NCBI RefSeq assembly: GCF_005222835.1
Contig: NZ_STGA01000010.1
Location: 1-64,000, forward strand
Origin: Rhizobium sp. FKY42
GTDB lineage: Bacteria > Pseudomonadota > Alphaproteobacteria > Rhizobiales > Rhizobiaceae
Reading direction: 5' to 3'
DNA length: 64,000 bases
In this document: positions 34,992 through 43,268 of the stretch, in pieces
Numbering within the stretch: position 1 is the first letter of the stretch
Layout of the letters: each line of letters starts with the position of its first letter
Program-made: the position numbers and the translations under genes
Notes under the pieces: model-generated
Database searches by the model: none
What the model was told of the DNA's origin: nothing
The model's input: only the letters and a program-made list of their open reading frames with translations

Positions 34992-35440
34992 GTGAGCCAA
35001 GGCTACCGCGATAGAACCAGATCGGTTGGGCCCGCTCGGGAAACGACCGCTGCCCTTGCGCTATTGGCACCAATACCACCGCAGATCCTAGGCTTTCTGG
35101 ATGGCTCCTTGCAGGCAGATGCGCCCCTGATAACTGCCCTTGCGAAAGTTGTTGCGACTACGCGCCCCGATCTGGTGCTGACACATGCGCCCAACGACTA
35201 TTACCCTGATCATCGAGCGTTATCCTCAGCCGCTCTTCAGCCCGACGCACTGGGTCGATGTTACAGCCTACTGGGAAGCGACGGAGAAAGCCATTCTTGC
35301 CCACACCACGCAGGAACCGCAGCGATGTATGCCGACGGTCAACGGCCAGGCTGGATTTCGCGCACGGGATGATTGAGCAAGACCTGCAGCTACAGACTGT
35401 AAAACTCGTCTGCTGTCATCCGTTCGCCGAAGGACATAGA
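34992..35440 (+). pseudogene. PIG-L family deacetylase, frameshifted
   Basis: Three frames each carry part of a PIG-L/LmbE N-acetylglucosaminyl deacetylase. Frame one has ETTAALALLAPIPPQILGFLDGSL and the zinc motif region LTHAPNDYYPDHRA. Frame two has SPTHWVDVTAYWEATEKAILAHTT. Frame three has ARLDFAHGMIEQDL. A deletion near 35236 and a frameshift near 35340 break it, and the N-terminal AHPDD motif is missing. Confidence 0.7.
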
Positions 35441-35564
35441 AAATCTTCCACTTGCTGTCCCGTTTTCATACGGGACGTCCCGAAAGGTCGACCATGAGGA
35501 ACCGCAACGCATCTTGGCACCGAATTTCCGATCCGGTGCCGTCATGCCTCCAGCAAGTTGTCAA

Positions 35565-36497
35565 TCAAGCACAAGCTGCCTCTGATCGAAGAGCTGCGGA
35601 GAGGGACAGTGTCATTGTGATCCCCACCGGATCCACGCCAGTCAGGTTGCCCCTTCCATCCTGCTGCAGATGGCGGCCCGCCTCTTCGAACAGCATCCCA
35701 TCAGATGTCGTCAGATGGTAGCACAGAAGACGGGCCGAGTGATCAGGTGCGCGGCGTGCGCCGCGCCCAGCCCAGAGGTTTACGGCAAGCCTGTGGGTGT
35801 AGGAAGCACCCGCACCCATATCGGCCATGCCCATTGATGGCAGTGTCAGGTTTCGCACAAAGCCCAGCTTCTCGAACCATGAGAGAGCGGGTTCCAGTTC
35901 AGGAACATGGAAATGAACGTGAGCTACAATCGTGCCCGCAGCAATGGATGCAGTCTCGTCAGTTCCTTTCGCTGCCGCAAATTCTGCCTGCAGGTCCAGT
36001 GGATCACGACCGCTGCGCATGCGTCCTTCGCTGTCGATCATGGCGAACTGGCCGCCCGAATTGTCGAAACGAAGAAAGCGCTCGGGCGTTTCGAAGGCAA
36101 TCTCGATCCCATGTCCATCCGGATCGTTAAGATAGATTGCCTTCGACATCGTATGATCGACCGGCGATACGGGCAGGCGTAAGCGTTGGAAGCGGCTAAG
36201 AAGACGGGAAAATTCCACCTGAGACGGAACCCCGAAGGCCACGTGGTACATGCCGGTTACACCACGCAGAACCGGAAGGCTCGCTCCGGGCCGCAGAATG
36301 ACCAGAGTGCGCTCCGCAGTGCCAAGAGCAACGCCGGTTCCGCGATCGGGACGGCGAACAAATCCGAGTGCGCCCGTCCAGAATTGTATGGCGCGATCAA
36401 GGTCGGTGACCGACAGTTCCACTGCACCCCAGTTCAGGCGTTCGGCAAGGCCATCGGCCTTGAGGTTTCGGGAGAGCCTGAGGGCCTCGGTATCCAT
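35565..36497 (-). CDS. Two-domain VOC protein, extradiol ring-cleavage dioxygenase-like
   Basis: 310 residues made of two glyoxalase-fold halves: NWGAVELSVTDLDRAIQFWTGALGF with DPDGHGIEIAFE in the first, and VAHVHFHVPELEPALSWFEKLGF in the second. Such proteins (CatE/MhqO-like) cleave catechols or hydroquinones with Fe(II). ATG 36497 fits AAGGA at 9 nt; ATG 36506 abuts it. It is 25 nt downstream of the DoxX gene, and DoxX/VOC pairs are commonly linked to quinone stress. Confidence 0.8.
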   Translation of the reverse strand: MDTEALRLSRNLKADGLAERLNWGAVELSVTDLDRAIQFWTGALGFVRRPDRGTGVALGTAERTLVILRPGASLPVLRGVTGMYHVAFGVPSQVEFSRLLSRFQRLRLPVSPVDHTMSKAIYLNDPDGHGIEIAFETPERFLRFDNSGGQFAMIDSEGRMRSGRDPLDLQAEFAAAKGTDETASIAAGTIVAHVHFHVPELEPALSWFEKLGFVRNLTLPSMGMADMGAGASYTHRLAVNLWAGRGARRAPDHSARLLCYHLTTSDGMLFEEAGRHLQQDGRGNLTGVDPVGITMTLSLSAALRSEAACA

Positions 36498-36522
36498 GTC
36501 GGTCATTCCTTGGACGTCAGTT

Positions 36523-36948
36523 TTAACGGGGCAGGATCGGTGCCTTGCGGGAACGGCCCCAGATCACCAGCACCGCCAGCACAACGTAGATTACGTTAAA
36601 GGGAAGCGGAGCGAATTCACCACGAATGGCGTGGAAGGGAATCGCCAGAGCTTGGATGGCAAGAAGCCCGACAGCCGCCAGAACGGTGAGGTTCGGCTTG
36701 ATGCGGGTTGCAGCCGGCAGGATCAGACCGATGACGCCGAGCAGTTCCATGATACCGATGAAGCGGACCAGAGCAATTGGTGCCTCAGACATCCAGACCG
36801 CACCCATGGCAGCCGCTTCTTGCGGCGAGAGGAGCAGGTGCATCCAGACACCCATGAGATAAAGCACTGCAAGCGCGATTTGCGCCACCCAAAGGCCAAT
36901 GTTCCAGCGTGGACTCGATGGGGCATGCGTGGAAACAAGCGTTGACAT
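36523..36948 (-). CDS. DoxX-family membrane protein
   Basis: 141 residues, four predicted membrane helices: IGLWVAQIALAVLYLMGVWM, VRFIGIMELLGVIGLILPAATRI, LTVLAAVGLLAIQALAIPF and LPFNVIYVVLAVLVIW. The GxxEL.G pattern in the second helix is the DoxX signature. Function in this subfamily is poorly known; many are induced by quinones or thiols together with VOC dioxygenases. ATG 36948 starts a clean protein. Head-to-head with a LysR gene. Confidence 0.83.
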   Translation of the reverse strand: MSTLVSTHAPSSPRWNIGLWVAQIALAVLYLMGVWMHLLLSPQEAAAMGAVWMSEAPIALVRFIGIMELLGVIGLILPAATRIKPNLTVLAAVGLLAIQALAIPFHAIRGEFAPLPFNVIYVVLAVLVIWGRSRKAPILPR

Positions 36949-37037
36949 GATTGGTCCTGTACCGTTGGGCCGCCACCATTCAGGAGGTTGCGGCACGATT
37001 GATGATGGACAGGACGGTATAACTTTCGTATCTTTTG

Positions 37038-37061
37038 ATCATCGGCGACATTTTTGATGAT
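37038..37061. promoter_or_regulatory. Inverted repeat in DoxX/LysR divergent promoter
   Basis: ATCATC (37038-37043) and GATGAT (37056-37061) form an interrupted dyad with a 12-nt spacer between divergent genes, where a LysR regulator usually binds. Confidence 0.4.
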
Positions 37062-37083
37062 ATGTTTCCTCTGGAGATACAAT

Positions 37084-37989
37084 ATGGATGCGCTCCTTGG
37101 TCTCCGCGTTTTTGCCCTGGTGGCGGAATTGCGGAGTTTTTCAGCCGCTTCGGAGCGCCTTGGCCTGTCCCCTGCTATGACCAGCAAGCATGTCCAGCAT
37201 GTCGAAGCCCGCGTAGGAGCAAGACTTCTGAACCGAACCAGCCGCAGCGTGAGTTTGACGGAAGCCGGAACGCGCTATCTGGCGACTGTTCGTACCCTCC
37301 TGGAGGGACTGGAACAGGCGGAGGCGGAGCTTTCGCAGACAACGGTTTCGCCGAAGGGAACGCTCAAAGTCAGCCTGCCTGTCTGGATGGCAAATCCCAT
37401 CTTCGCAAAACTGATTGTGGCTTTCCATGAGCAATATCCGACCGTTACGCTGGATCTCGATCTGTCGGGGCGAAAGGTCAATCTTGTGGACGAAGGCTTC
37501 GATCTTGCCCTGCGTGTGACGCCTTCACTGGACGAAGCTCTGATCGCCCGCCGCCTGACGACAATTCGGTTCGCTCTGGTCGGTACGTCCGAGCTTCTCG
37601 ATCGTCTTGGCCGACCAAAGACAGTAGAAGAGGTGCATGGGAAACCATTGCTTGCCTACAGTTCTTTCGCAGCTGATGGCCGCATCCTCATGGGCAACGG
37701 ACAGGATACGCGGGAACTATACCTCAATCCGGTCGTGCTCAGCGGCAATGAAACACTCCTCCATTTTATTGCGCGCGAGGGGCTGGCTCTGGCCATGATG
37801 CCCCACTGGCTGGTGCAGGAAGATCTCGCGACCGGGCGACTGGAAGCGATATTTCCCAAGAGCCTTTGGCCGGCCGTCACCTTGCATGCGGTCTATCCCA
37901 ATCGCAGTTACTTACCGGCCAAAACACGCTGCTTCCTCGATTTTCTGATCGAGCAAGAACCGTTTCGCAACGAACCGCTTTCCATCTGA
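37084..37989 (+). CDS. LysR-family transcriptional regulator
   Basis: 301 residues: HTH in LRVFALVAELRSFSAASERLGLSPAMTSKHVQHVEARVG, effector domain from about 90 (GTLKVSLPVWMA). Divergent from the DoxX/VOC operon, the standard arrangement for control of that operon with a quinone or aromatic inducer. Close paralogue of the regulator at 29809-30714. The ATG at 37084 starts the conserved MDALLGLRVF; an earlier in-frame start at 37054 is non-conserved. Confidence 0.9.
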   Translation: MDALLGLRVFALVAELRSFSAASERLGLSPAMTSKHVQHVEARVGARLLNRTSRSVSLTEAGTRYLATVRTLLEGLEQAEAELSQTTVSPKGTLKVSLPVWMANPIFAKLIVAFHEQYPTVTLDLDLSGRKVNLVDEGFDLALRVTPSLDEALIARRLTTIRFALVGTSELLDRLGRPKTVEEVHGKPLLAYSSFAADGRILMGNGQDTRELYLNPVVLSGNETLLHFIAREGLALAMMPHWLVQEDLATGRLEAIFPKSLWPAVTLHAVYPNRSYLPAKTRCFLDFLIEQEPFRNEPLSI

Positions 37990-38028
37990 GCCTCGAACAG
38001 ACTGACACCGCGCAGGCTAGCCCTTGGC

Positions 38029-38058
38029 CGGCTGCCATGCGTTTGAAACCGGCAGCCG
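38029..38058. terminator. Possible bidirectional terminator
   Basis: CGGCTGCC (38029-38036) pairs with GGCAGCCG (38051-38058) between convergent LysR and acyl-CoA dehydrogenase genes. Confidence 0.4.
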
Positions 38059-38089
38059 CCCTCGCGGGAGCGGCTACAGGATGATAGCC

Positions 38090-39820
38090 TCAAGCAGCGG
38101 CGATGCTCAGTACCTTCAATGCAAGGAAATCGATCACCTGGGCATGGCCGAGATGCCGCGGCAGGTAACGCGTCAGATAGAAGCGAGCGGTGGCAATCTT
38201 GTCGTCGTGGAAGTCCGGGTCGTCAGCGCGTGATTGCAGGCTTAACGCGCCCATGCCCGCCCATTCCCGCGCCAAGGCGACCAGACCGAAGAGAACCAGA
38301 TAATCGGTTGCCGCTTCGGCTGTCTGGAGCGGATCGCAGGCTGAGAGGGCACGGGTCGCTGCTTCCAGCGCATCAAGCGCCACAAGTCCGAGTGCGGCCT
38401 CGGGCAGAAGAGCCTCAGCGCGCGTCAGATCGGCCCGCACTTCGGCAAAGAATTGCCTCACGACCGAGCCGCCCGACAGCGGCAGCTTGCGCCCCACCAG
38501 ATCCAGCGCCTGGATGCCGTTGGTTCCCTCGTAAATGGGTGCCACACGAATATCGCGCAGCCATTGTTCGGCGCCCCATTCACGGATGTAACCATGCCCG
38601 CCCATGATCTGGATGCCTAGGCTTGCCGCTTCAACCCCCGCATCGGTGGTAAAGGCCTTCACCACGGGGGTCAGCAATTGCAGGCGCACCGCATGGGCCT
38701 CGCGCTCTGCCACATCGCTTGCGGCATGGGCAAGATCCAGAGAGAGCCCGGCGCGCAGGGCCAGGGCGCGGCACCCCTGTACCAGCGCCTTCTGGGTTCT
38801 GAGCATGCGCTGAACATCCGGATGCCGATCGATCGGATCAGGACCTGGACCCGAAGAGCCGGGAGCCGAGCCCTGTCGCCGTTCGGCAGCATAGGCGCTG
38901 ACAATCTGGTGCGACCCTTCGGCGGCGCAGACACCCTGCATGCCTGTGGTCAATCGGGCCGCATTCATCATGCGGAACATGGCCTTGAGGCCCGAATGCG
39001 GCGCCCCCACCAGCCAGCCGCGCGCGCCGTCATAATTCATGGAACAGGTGGCGGAGGATTTAAGCCCCATCTTGTGCTCTATGCCGGAACAGCTCACCGC
39101 ATTGCGGCTGCCATCCTCCAGGTACTTCGGCACAAGAAACAGGCTGATCCCCCGGCTTCCCTCCGGCGCTCCCGGCAGGCGCGCCAGCACCAGATGCAGG
39201 ATGTTGCGGGTCAGATCCGCCTCGCCGCCGGTAATGAAGATCTTGGCACCAGTGATGCGATAGGTCCCCTCGTCGTCCGGCTCGGCCTTCGTGCGCAGAA
39301 GGCCAAGATCGGAACCTGCATGCGGTTCCGTCAGGTTCATCGTTGGAAGCACCTCGCCGCTGGCAAGACGCGGCAACCAGAGCGCCTTTAGATCATCACT
39401 CGCGAAATCGCGGATCGTATTGAACGCTCCGTCGATCAGACCGCGGTACATCGCAAAGCCGATATTGGCGGTGGAAATCATCTCGTCCACCATCATGTGC
39501 AGCGTGTGCGGCAGCCCCTGCCCGCCATGATCCGGGTCCAGCGCAAGCCCCGCCCAGCCGCCGGCGGCAAACTGGGCGTAGGCTTCAGGAAAACCCTTCG
39601 GCGTCGTCACCACACCATCACGGATCACACAGCCTTCCTCGTCGCCGGAACGATTGAGCGGCGCAAGCACTCCCTCGGCCAGCTTCGCCGCCTCCTCCAG
39701 CACAGCCTCGAAAATATCCGGCGTCGCCTCGGCAAACCTATCGGTCTGCGAAAGTGCCGAAATGTCGAATACCTTCGAGATCAGGTAGCGGAAGTCCTTG
39801 AGAGGCGCTTTGTAGGTCAT
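38090..39820 (-). CDS. Acyl-CoA dehydrogenase, DmdC-like
   Basis: 576 residues, longer than standard acyl-CoA dehydrogenases (about 380). The opening YKAPLKDFRYLISKVFD, NLTEPHAGSDLGLL, KMGLKSSATCSM and the catalytic-base region APIYEGTNGIQALDL are typical of the FadE5/DmdC long-chain subgroup with an extra C-terminal domain. It introduces the alpha,beta double bond using FAD. It is last in a leftward operon with VAO oxidase, SDR, MDR and acyl-CoA synthetase genes, 16 nt from the oxidase. Methylmercaptopropionyl-CoA specificity is not implied. ATG 39820 is preferred over 39889. Confidence 0.87.
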   Translation of the reverse strand: MTYKAPLKDFRYLISKVFDISALSQTDRFAEATPDIFEAVLEEAAKLAEGVLAPLNRSGDEEGCVIRDGVVTTPKGFPEAYAQFAAGGWAGLALDPDHGGQGLPHTLHMMVDEMISTANIGFAMYRGLIDGAFNTIRDFASDDLKALWLPRLASGEVLPTMNLTEPHAGSDLGLLRTKAEPDDEGTYRITGAKIFITGGEADLTRNILHLVLARLPGAPEGSRGISLFLVPKYLEDGSRNAVSCSGIEHKMGLKSSATCSMNYDGARGWLVGAPHSGLKAMFRMMNAARLTTGMQGVCAAEGSHQIVSAYAAERRQGSAPGSSGPGPDPIDRHPDVQRMLRTQKALVQGCRALALRAGLSLDLAHAASDVAEREAHAVRLQLLTPVVKAFTTDAGVEAASLGIQIMGGHGYIREWGAEQWLRDIRVAPIYEGTNGIQALDLVGRKLPLSGGSVVRQFFAEVRADLTRAEALLPEAALGLVALDALEAATRALSACDPLQTAEAATDYLVLFGLVALAREWAGMGALSLQSRADDPDFHDDKIATARFYLTRYLPRHLGHAQVIDFLALKVLSIAAA

Positions 39821-39836
39821 GGCAGGTTCCTTGGTA

Positions 39837-41408
39837 TCAGCGGTAGGCGGCAGGCCAGATGCCCTGCTTGCCCGGAGCGAGAATGCCATTCGGGTCGAGA
39901 GCGTCCTTGATCCTGTTCAGCAGGCGCGGCAAGGCATGATCGCCGAAACTCAGCATGCCCGAGACCGTGTCCATATTCATCACATGCGCACGGTAATCCA
40001 TGAAGCCGAGCTTGGCTCCTTCCTCGATCAATTTGCGAGAGGCGCGATAGGCGCGTTCCGTTTCCTCGGGGTTCGTTTTGTCGAAAACGATCAGGCTTCC
40101 CTGGATCACCGTGCGCGGATTGATCATCATCTGAACCGAGAAGTAATCAAACCCTGCCTCGGTGTCGAAGATGGTGCGCGCCATGTCATGGGCCTGTCGC
40201 ATATGCCTTGCGGTCGCGGGCACCAGGAGCCCGTTGATGGTGTGCGCTCCGATACCCTGCCCCGGCCAGTGCACCACATCCAGCCCGGAGGGATCGGGCA
40301 CCAGCGCCACCACCTTGTCCTGCGGCATCGGGATATTGTCGATGTCATCATAGGGCCAGCTTTGGGCATGCAGCATGCCGCCAATCTCGGCAAAGGCCTC
40401 CCGGCAAATCTCGATCTTGCGGGCGACAATGGCGTCATCTTCCCAGAAGCCGACATGCACCATCCAGCGCCCGCATTTGAATTCCCCGGCCAGATGCTGC
40501 AGCACAGGCTCCGGAACGGGGCCCGGTGCCCCTTGCGTGAACTGCGGCCGGTTGCCCACCATCAGGGCGACGGCTGCAGTGTTGTAGATACGCGGCGCGC
40601 CTTCGATGACTCGCTGGAGCTGCAGCTTGCGCATCACCTCGACGATGGGACCGATATCCGTCTCCTGCGGGAAGGCGGCGTTGAACCAGTGGAAGTTCTT
40701 CGGACGCGGAAGAAGATGCACGCCCATGCGGGTGACAATGCCGAAGTTGGATTGCAGGAACAGATGATCGATCGACGGGCCAAATCCGCGCTTGTAGGTG
40801 TGGAAGGTTTCCGCCCCCGGCAGTGCTCCCGGACCTGACCGCACCAGTTCGCCATTCGGCAACACGGCCTCCATTCCACAGAACACCTGCTGGTCAGCGG
40901 CCAGAGGCCCATAGATCACACCGTTCTCCAGCGAATTCCCGGTCACGCTGCCGCCGGCGAGATCCGGCGTCGGCCCCATCCACTTATAACCACCAGCCTT
41001 CAGGGCCAGATAAAGGTCCATGAAACTGACGCCCGGCTCGACAACGGCATAACCGAGTTCATCATTGATCTCGATCACCCGGTTCATGCGCCGGAGGTTT
41101 ACCACGACGCAGCCTTCCGTGCGTGGTGCTGCGCCGCCATAGCCCTTGTTCATCCCCCGTGAGCAGGTCCAGATCGGAACGCGCATCTCGTTGGCAATCC
41201 GCACGATCGCCTGCACTTCCTCAGCGGACGCAGGCTGAACCATCGCAGCCGCATCGAATTCCGTCCAGTCCTCTGGCAAATAGGGATCGCGGAACTCGGC
41301 CAGGCTCGCGCCGGTCAGCACATGCTCGGCACCGATGGCAGCGCGGATCCGCTCCAGCGCCTCGTCGGTATGGGTCGAGATCGTTTCGATCCGGTTTTCG
41401 TGTTTCAT
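39837..41408 (-). CDS. VAO-type FAD-linked oxidase (vanillyl-alcohol/4-cresol/eugenol class)
   Basis: 523 residues with the PCMH-type FAD domain (PIWTCSRGMNKGYGGAAPRTEGCVVVNLRRMNRV, LAGGSVTGNSLENGVIYGP) and a cap domain. GFMDYRAHVMNMD places a Tyr-Arg pair where vanillyl-alcohol oxidase has the phenolate-binding Tyr503-Arg504. The family oxidises para-substituted phenols at the benzylic carbon. About 525 residues matches eugenol oxidase. No cytochrome subunit is adjacent, favouring oxidase over 4-cresol dehydrogenase. This is the best clue to substrate chemistry of the operon. Confidence 0.85.
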   Translation of the reverse strand: MKHENRIETISTHTDEALERIRAAIGAEHVLTGASLAEFRDPYLPEDWTEFDAAAMVQPASAEEVQAIVRIANEMRVPIWTCSRGMNKGYGGAAPRTEGCVVVNLRRMNRVIEINDELGYAVVEPGVSFMDLYLALKAGGYKWMGPTPDLAGGSVTGNSLENGVIYGPLAADQQVFCGMEAVLPNGELVRSGPGALPGAETFHTYKRGFGPSIDHLFLQSNFGIVTRMGVHLLPRPKNFHWFNAAFPQETDIGPIVEVMRKLQLQRVIEGAPRIYNTAAVALMVGNRPQFTQGAPGPVPEPVLQHLAGEFKCGRWMVHVGFWEDDAIVARKIEICREAFAEIGGMLHAQSWPYDDIDNIPMPQDKVVALVPDPSGLDVVHWPGQGIGAHTINGLLVPATARHMRQAHDMARTIFDTEAGFDYFSVQMMINPRTVIQGSLIVFDKTNPEETERAYRASRKLIEEGAKLGFMDYRAHVMNMDTVSGMLSFGDHALPRLLNRIKDALDPNGILAPGKQGIWPAAYR

Positions 41409-41436
41409 GGTCTTCCTCCCATGGGCCTTGGGCCCC

Positions 41437-42177
41437 TCAATTCACAGCCAGTCCGCCGTCAAGCAGATGGGTCGAGCCGGTCATGCCGCTGGCACGGTCC
41501 GACAACAGAAAGGCGCAAGCTTCTGCCACTTCCTGCGCCGTGACGATGCGGCCAATCGGGTGCAAGCTGTTCAGCATCTGCACGAAGCCCTGATCGGCGA
41601 AGAGATGTTCCGTGCCCGGTGTGCGCACGAAACCAGGGCAGACCGCGTTGCAGCGAATACCCTGCCGACCGTAATCGACAGCCACGGACTTGGTGAGACC
41701 GACGATGCCATGCTTGGCCGCGATATAGGCCGGCATCGCCGGCTCCGCGAGAACACCGGCAAGCGAGGCCATGGTGACAATCGAACCGCCGCTTTCCAGC
41801 ATATGGGGCAAGACAGCCTTGATGCTGTTGAAGCAACCCACCAGATTGACACCAATCACCGCGGCGAAGAATTCCGGCGTGCAATCCATCAATGGAGCGC
41901 GACCAAGAGCTCCGCCCGCATTCAGGACTGCACCATTGATCCCACCCATTTCAGCAGCGATCTGGGCGCAGATAGCTTTGAGCGCGTTAAAATCGGTGAC
42001 ATCTGCTCCGAAGGCCCGCGCCCCGTTGATCTGGGCCGCCAGAGCCTCGGCGGCGCGACCGTCACGGTCGAGGATCGCAACCCGGGCGCCCTCGCGCGCC
42101 GCCGCAAGCACCACCGCCTCGCCAATTCCCGCCGCACCGCCGGTGACCAGCACGACCTTGCCTGTCAGTTCTCCCAT
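41437..42177 (-). CDS. Short-chain dehydrogenase/reductase
   Basis: 246 residues, classical SDR: TGGAAGIG cofactor loop near residues 12-19, LNAGG, catalytic Ser in ASLAG, and YIAAK (Tyr-x3-Lys). PGFVRTPGT follows. An Asp (ILDRDG) after beta-2 suggests NAD+ preference. It probably oxidises the alcohol produced by the neighbouring VAO-type enzyme or a hydroxyacyl intermediate. Operon position between MDR and oxidase genes. Confidence 0.9.
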   Translation of the reverse strand: MGELTGKVVLVTGGAAGIGEAVVLAAAREGARVAILDRDGRAAEALAAQINGARAFGADVTDFNALKAICAQIAAEMGGINGAVLNAGGALGRAPLMDCTPEFFAAVIGVNLVGCFNSIKAVLPHMLESGGSIVTMASLAGVLAEPAMPAYIAAKHGIVGLTKSVAVDYGRQGIRCNAVCPGFVRTPGTEHLFADQGFVQMLNSLHPIGRIVTAQEVAEACAFLLSDRASGMTGSTHLLDGGLAVN

Positions 42178-42203
42178 GACAGTCTCTCTCCCTCAGTGTC
42201 CAA

Positions 42204-43250
42204 TCAGTGCGGCTCTGCAATTTTCAGAACGAGTTTACCCGGATCCTTCCCCGTAAACATAGTTGGCAGAAGGTCGGGTGCCTTTTCGAAGCCTTCCTGA
42301 TGATTCTCCAGCGCACGCAACTTGCCCTCCATCGTCCATTGACCGAGCTGCTGAGCGGCAGCCGGAATCTGATCCGCATAGAAGAAAAGATGGATCCCCA
42401 CCATGGTCAGGTGATTGTTGACCATCTGCATATAGTTGGAGGGGCCTTCGCACCTGGTGTCTTCATAGCCCTGGCTCATGGCGCCGCAGATGAGGATGCG
42501 ACCGCGCGGTGCCATCAGCATGATCATCTCGTTGAGCATCTCGCCGCCGACATTGTCGAAATAGGCGTTGACGCCATCAGGAGCGAGCGCGCGGATCTGC
42601 TCGATGTAATCGGGCGCGCGATAATCGACGCAGTGGTCAGCGCCGGTGTTTTCCAGCACCCAGCGGCACTTGGCCGCTCCACCGGCAATGCCAATGACCT
42701 TCGCGCCTTTCAGCTTGGCAATCTGGCAGGCAAGGTTCCCCGTCGCGCCGGTCGCAGCAGAAATCACCACCGTCTCGCCCGCGGTGACATTGAGACCAGC
42801 CGTCACGCCGAAATAGGCGGTCAGGCCACCGACCCCGAAGATCCCGAGGTTCCACGACAGAGGATAGTCAGCGGGCGGCAAAATGCGCAGCGGCATCGGA
42901 CCATCGGCCCGCATGATCGGGTAATCCTGCCAGGACATGAAACCTTCGACCATCTGTCCGGGCTTGTAATCGGGATGACGGCTTTCCACCACCTGCCCGA
43001 TACCCATGGATTTCATGACTTCCCCAGGCATGATCGGGTCCATGTAGCCGCCGTCTTCCGTCAGCCAGATCCGCTGGCTGGCGTCAAAACCGAAATAAAG
43101 CGCGCGGACCAGAACGTCGCCCTCATCCAGCTGCGTGGGCGGTTTGCCTTCCACATAGTTGAAATCAGCGCGGCTTACCGGACCCACCGGACGCCGCTTC
43201 AGGACCCATTGGCGATTGACCGTCGCCGGCACCTCTAGGCTCATGCTCAT
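42204..43250 (-). CDS. NADP-dependent MDR oxidoreductase (CurA/prostaglandin reductase-like)
   Basis: 348 residues, zinc-free medium-chain reductase: N-terminal GroES-like domain (VLVRALYFGFDASQRIWL), Rossmann loop SAATGATGNLACQIAKLKGAKVIGIAGG and YFDNVGGEMLNEMI. This group reduces alpha,beta-double bonds of enones using NADPH. Placement between the acyl-CoA synthetase and SDR genes suggests side-chain saturation during catabolism. Confidence 0.88.
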   Translation of the reverse strand: MSMSLEVPATVNRQWVLKRRPVGPVSRADFNYVEGKPPTQLDEGDVLVRALYFGFDASQRIWLTEDGGYMDPIMPGEVMKSMGIGQVVESRHPDYKPGQMVEGFMSWQDYPIMRADGPMPLRILPPADYPLSWNLGIFGVGGLTAYFGVTAGLNVTAGETVVISAATGATGNLACQIAKLKGAKVIGIAGGAAKCRWVLENTGADHCVDYRAPDYIEQIRALAPDGVNAYFDNVGGEMLNEMIMLMAPRGRILICGAMSQGYEDTRCEGPSNYMQMVNNHLTMVGIHLFFYADQIPAAAQQLGQWTMEGKLRALENHQEGFEKAPDLLPTMFTGKDPGKLVLKIAEPH

Positions 43251-43268
43251 TTGCCTGTTTCCTCCCTC

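Noticed and set aside
38090..39820. dmdC, methylmercaptopropionyl-CoA dehydrogenase
   Set aside because: Overall layout is DmdC-like but no DMSP genes are nearby; the operon context is aromatic or alkyl catabolism.
39837..41408. 4-cresol dehydrogenase flavoprotein subunit (pchF)
   Set aside because: No cytochrome c subunit gene is adjacent; an oxidase of the VAO/eugenol type is more likely.
41409..41436. CCCATGGG/GGGCCC palindromes as extra LuxR-type operator
   Set aside because: Spacing and arm composition differ from the C5-6/N7-8/G5-6 sites and it lies inside an operon.
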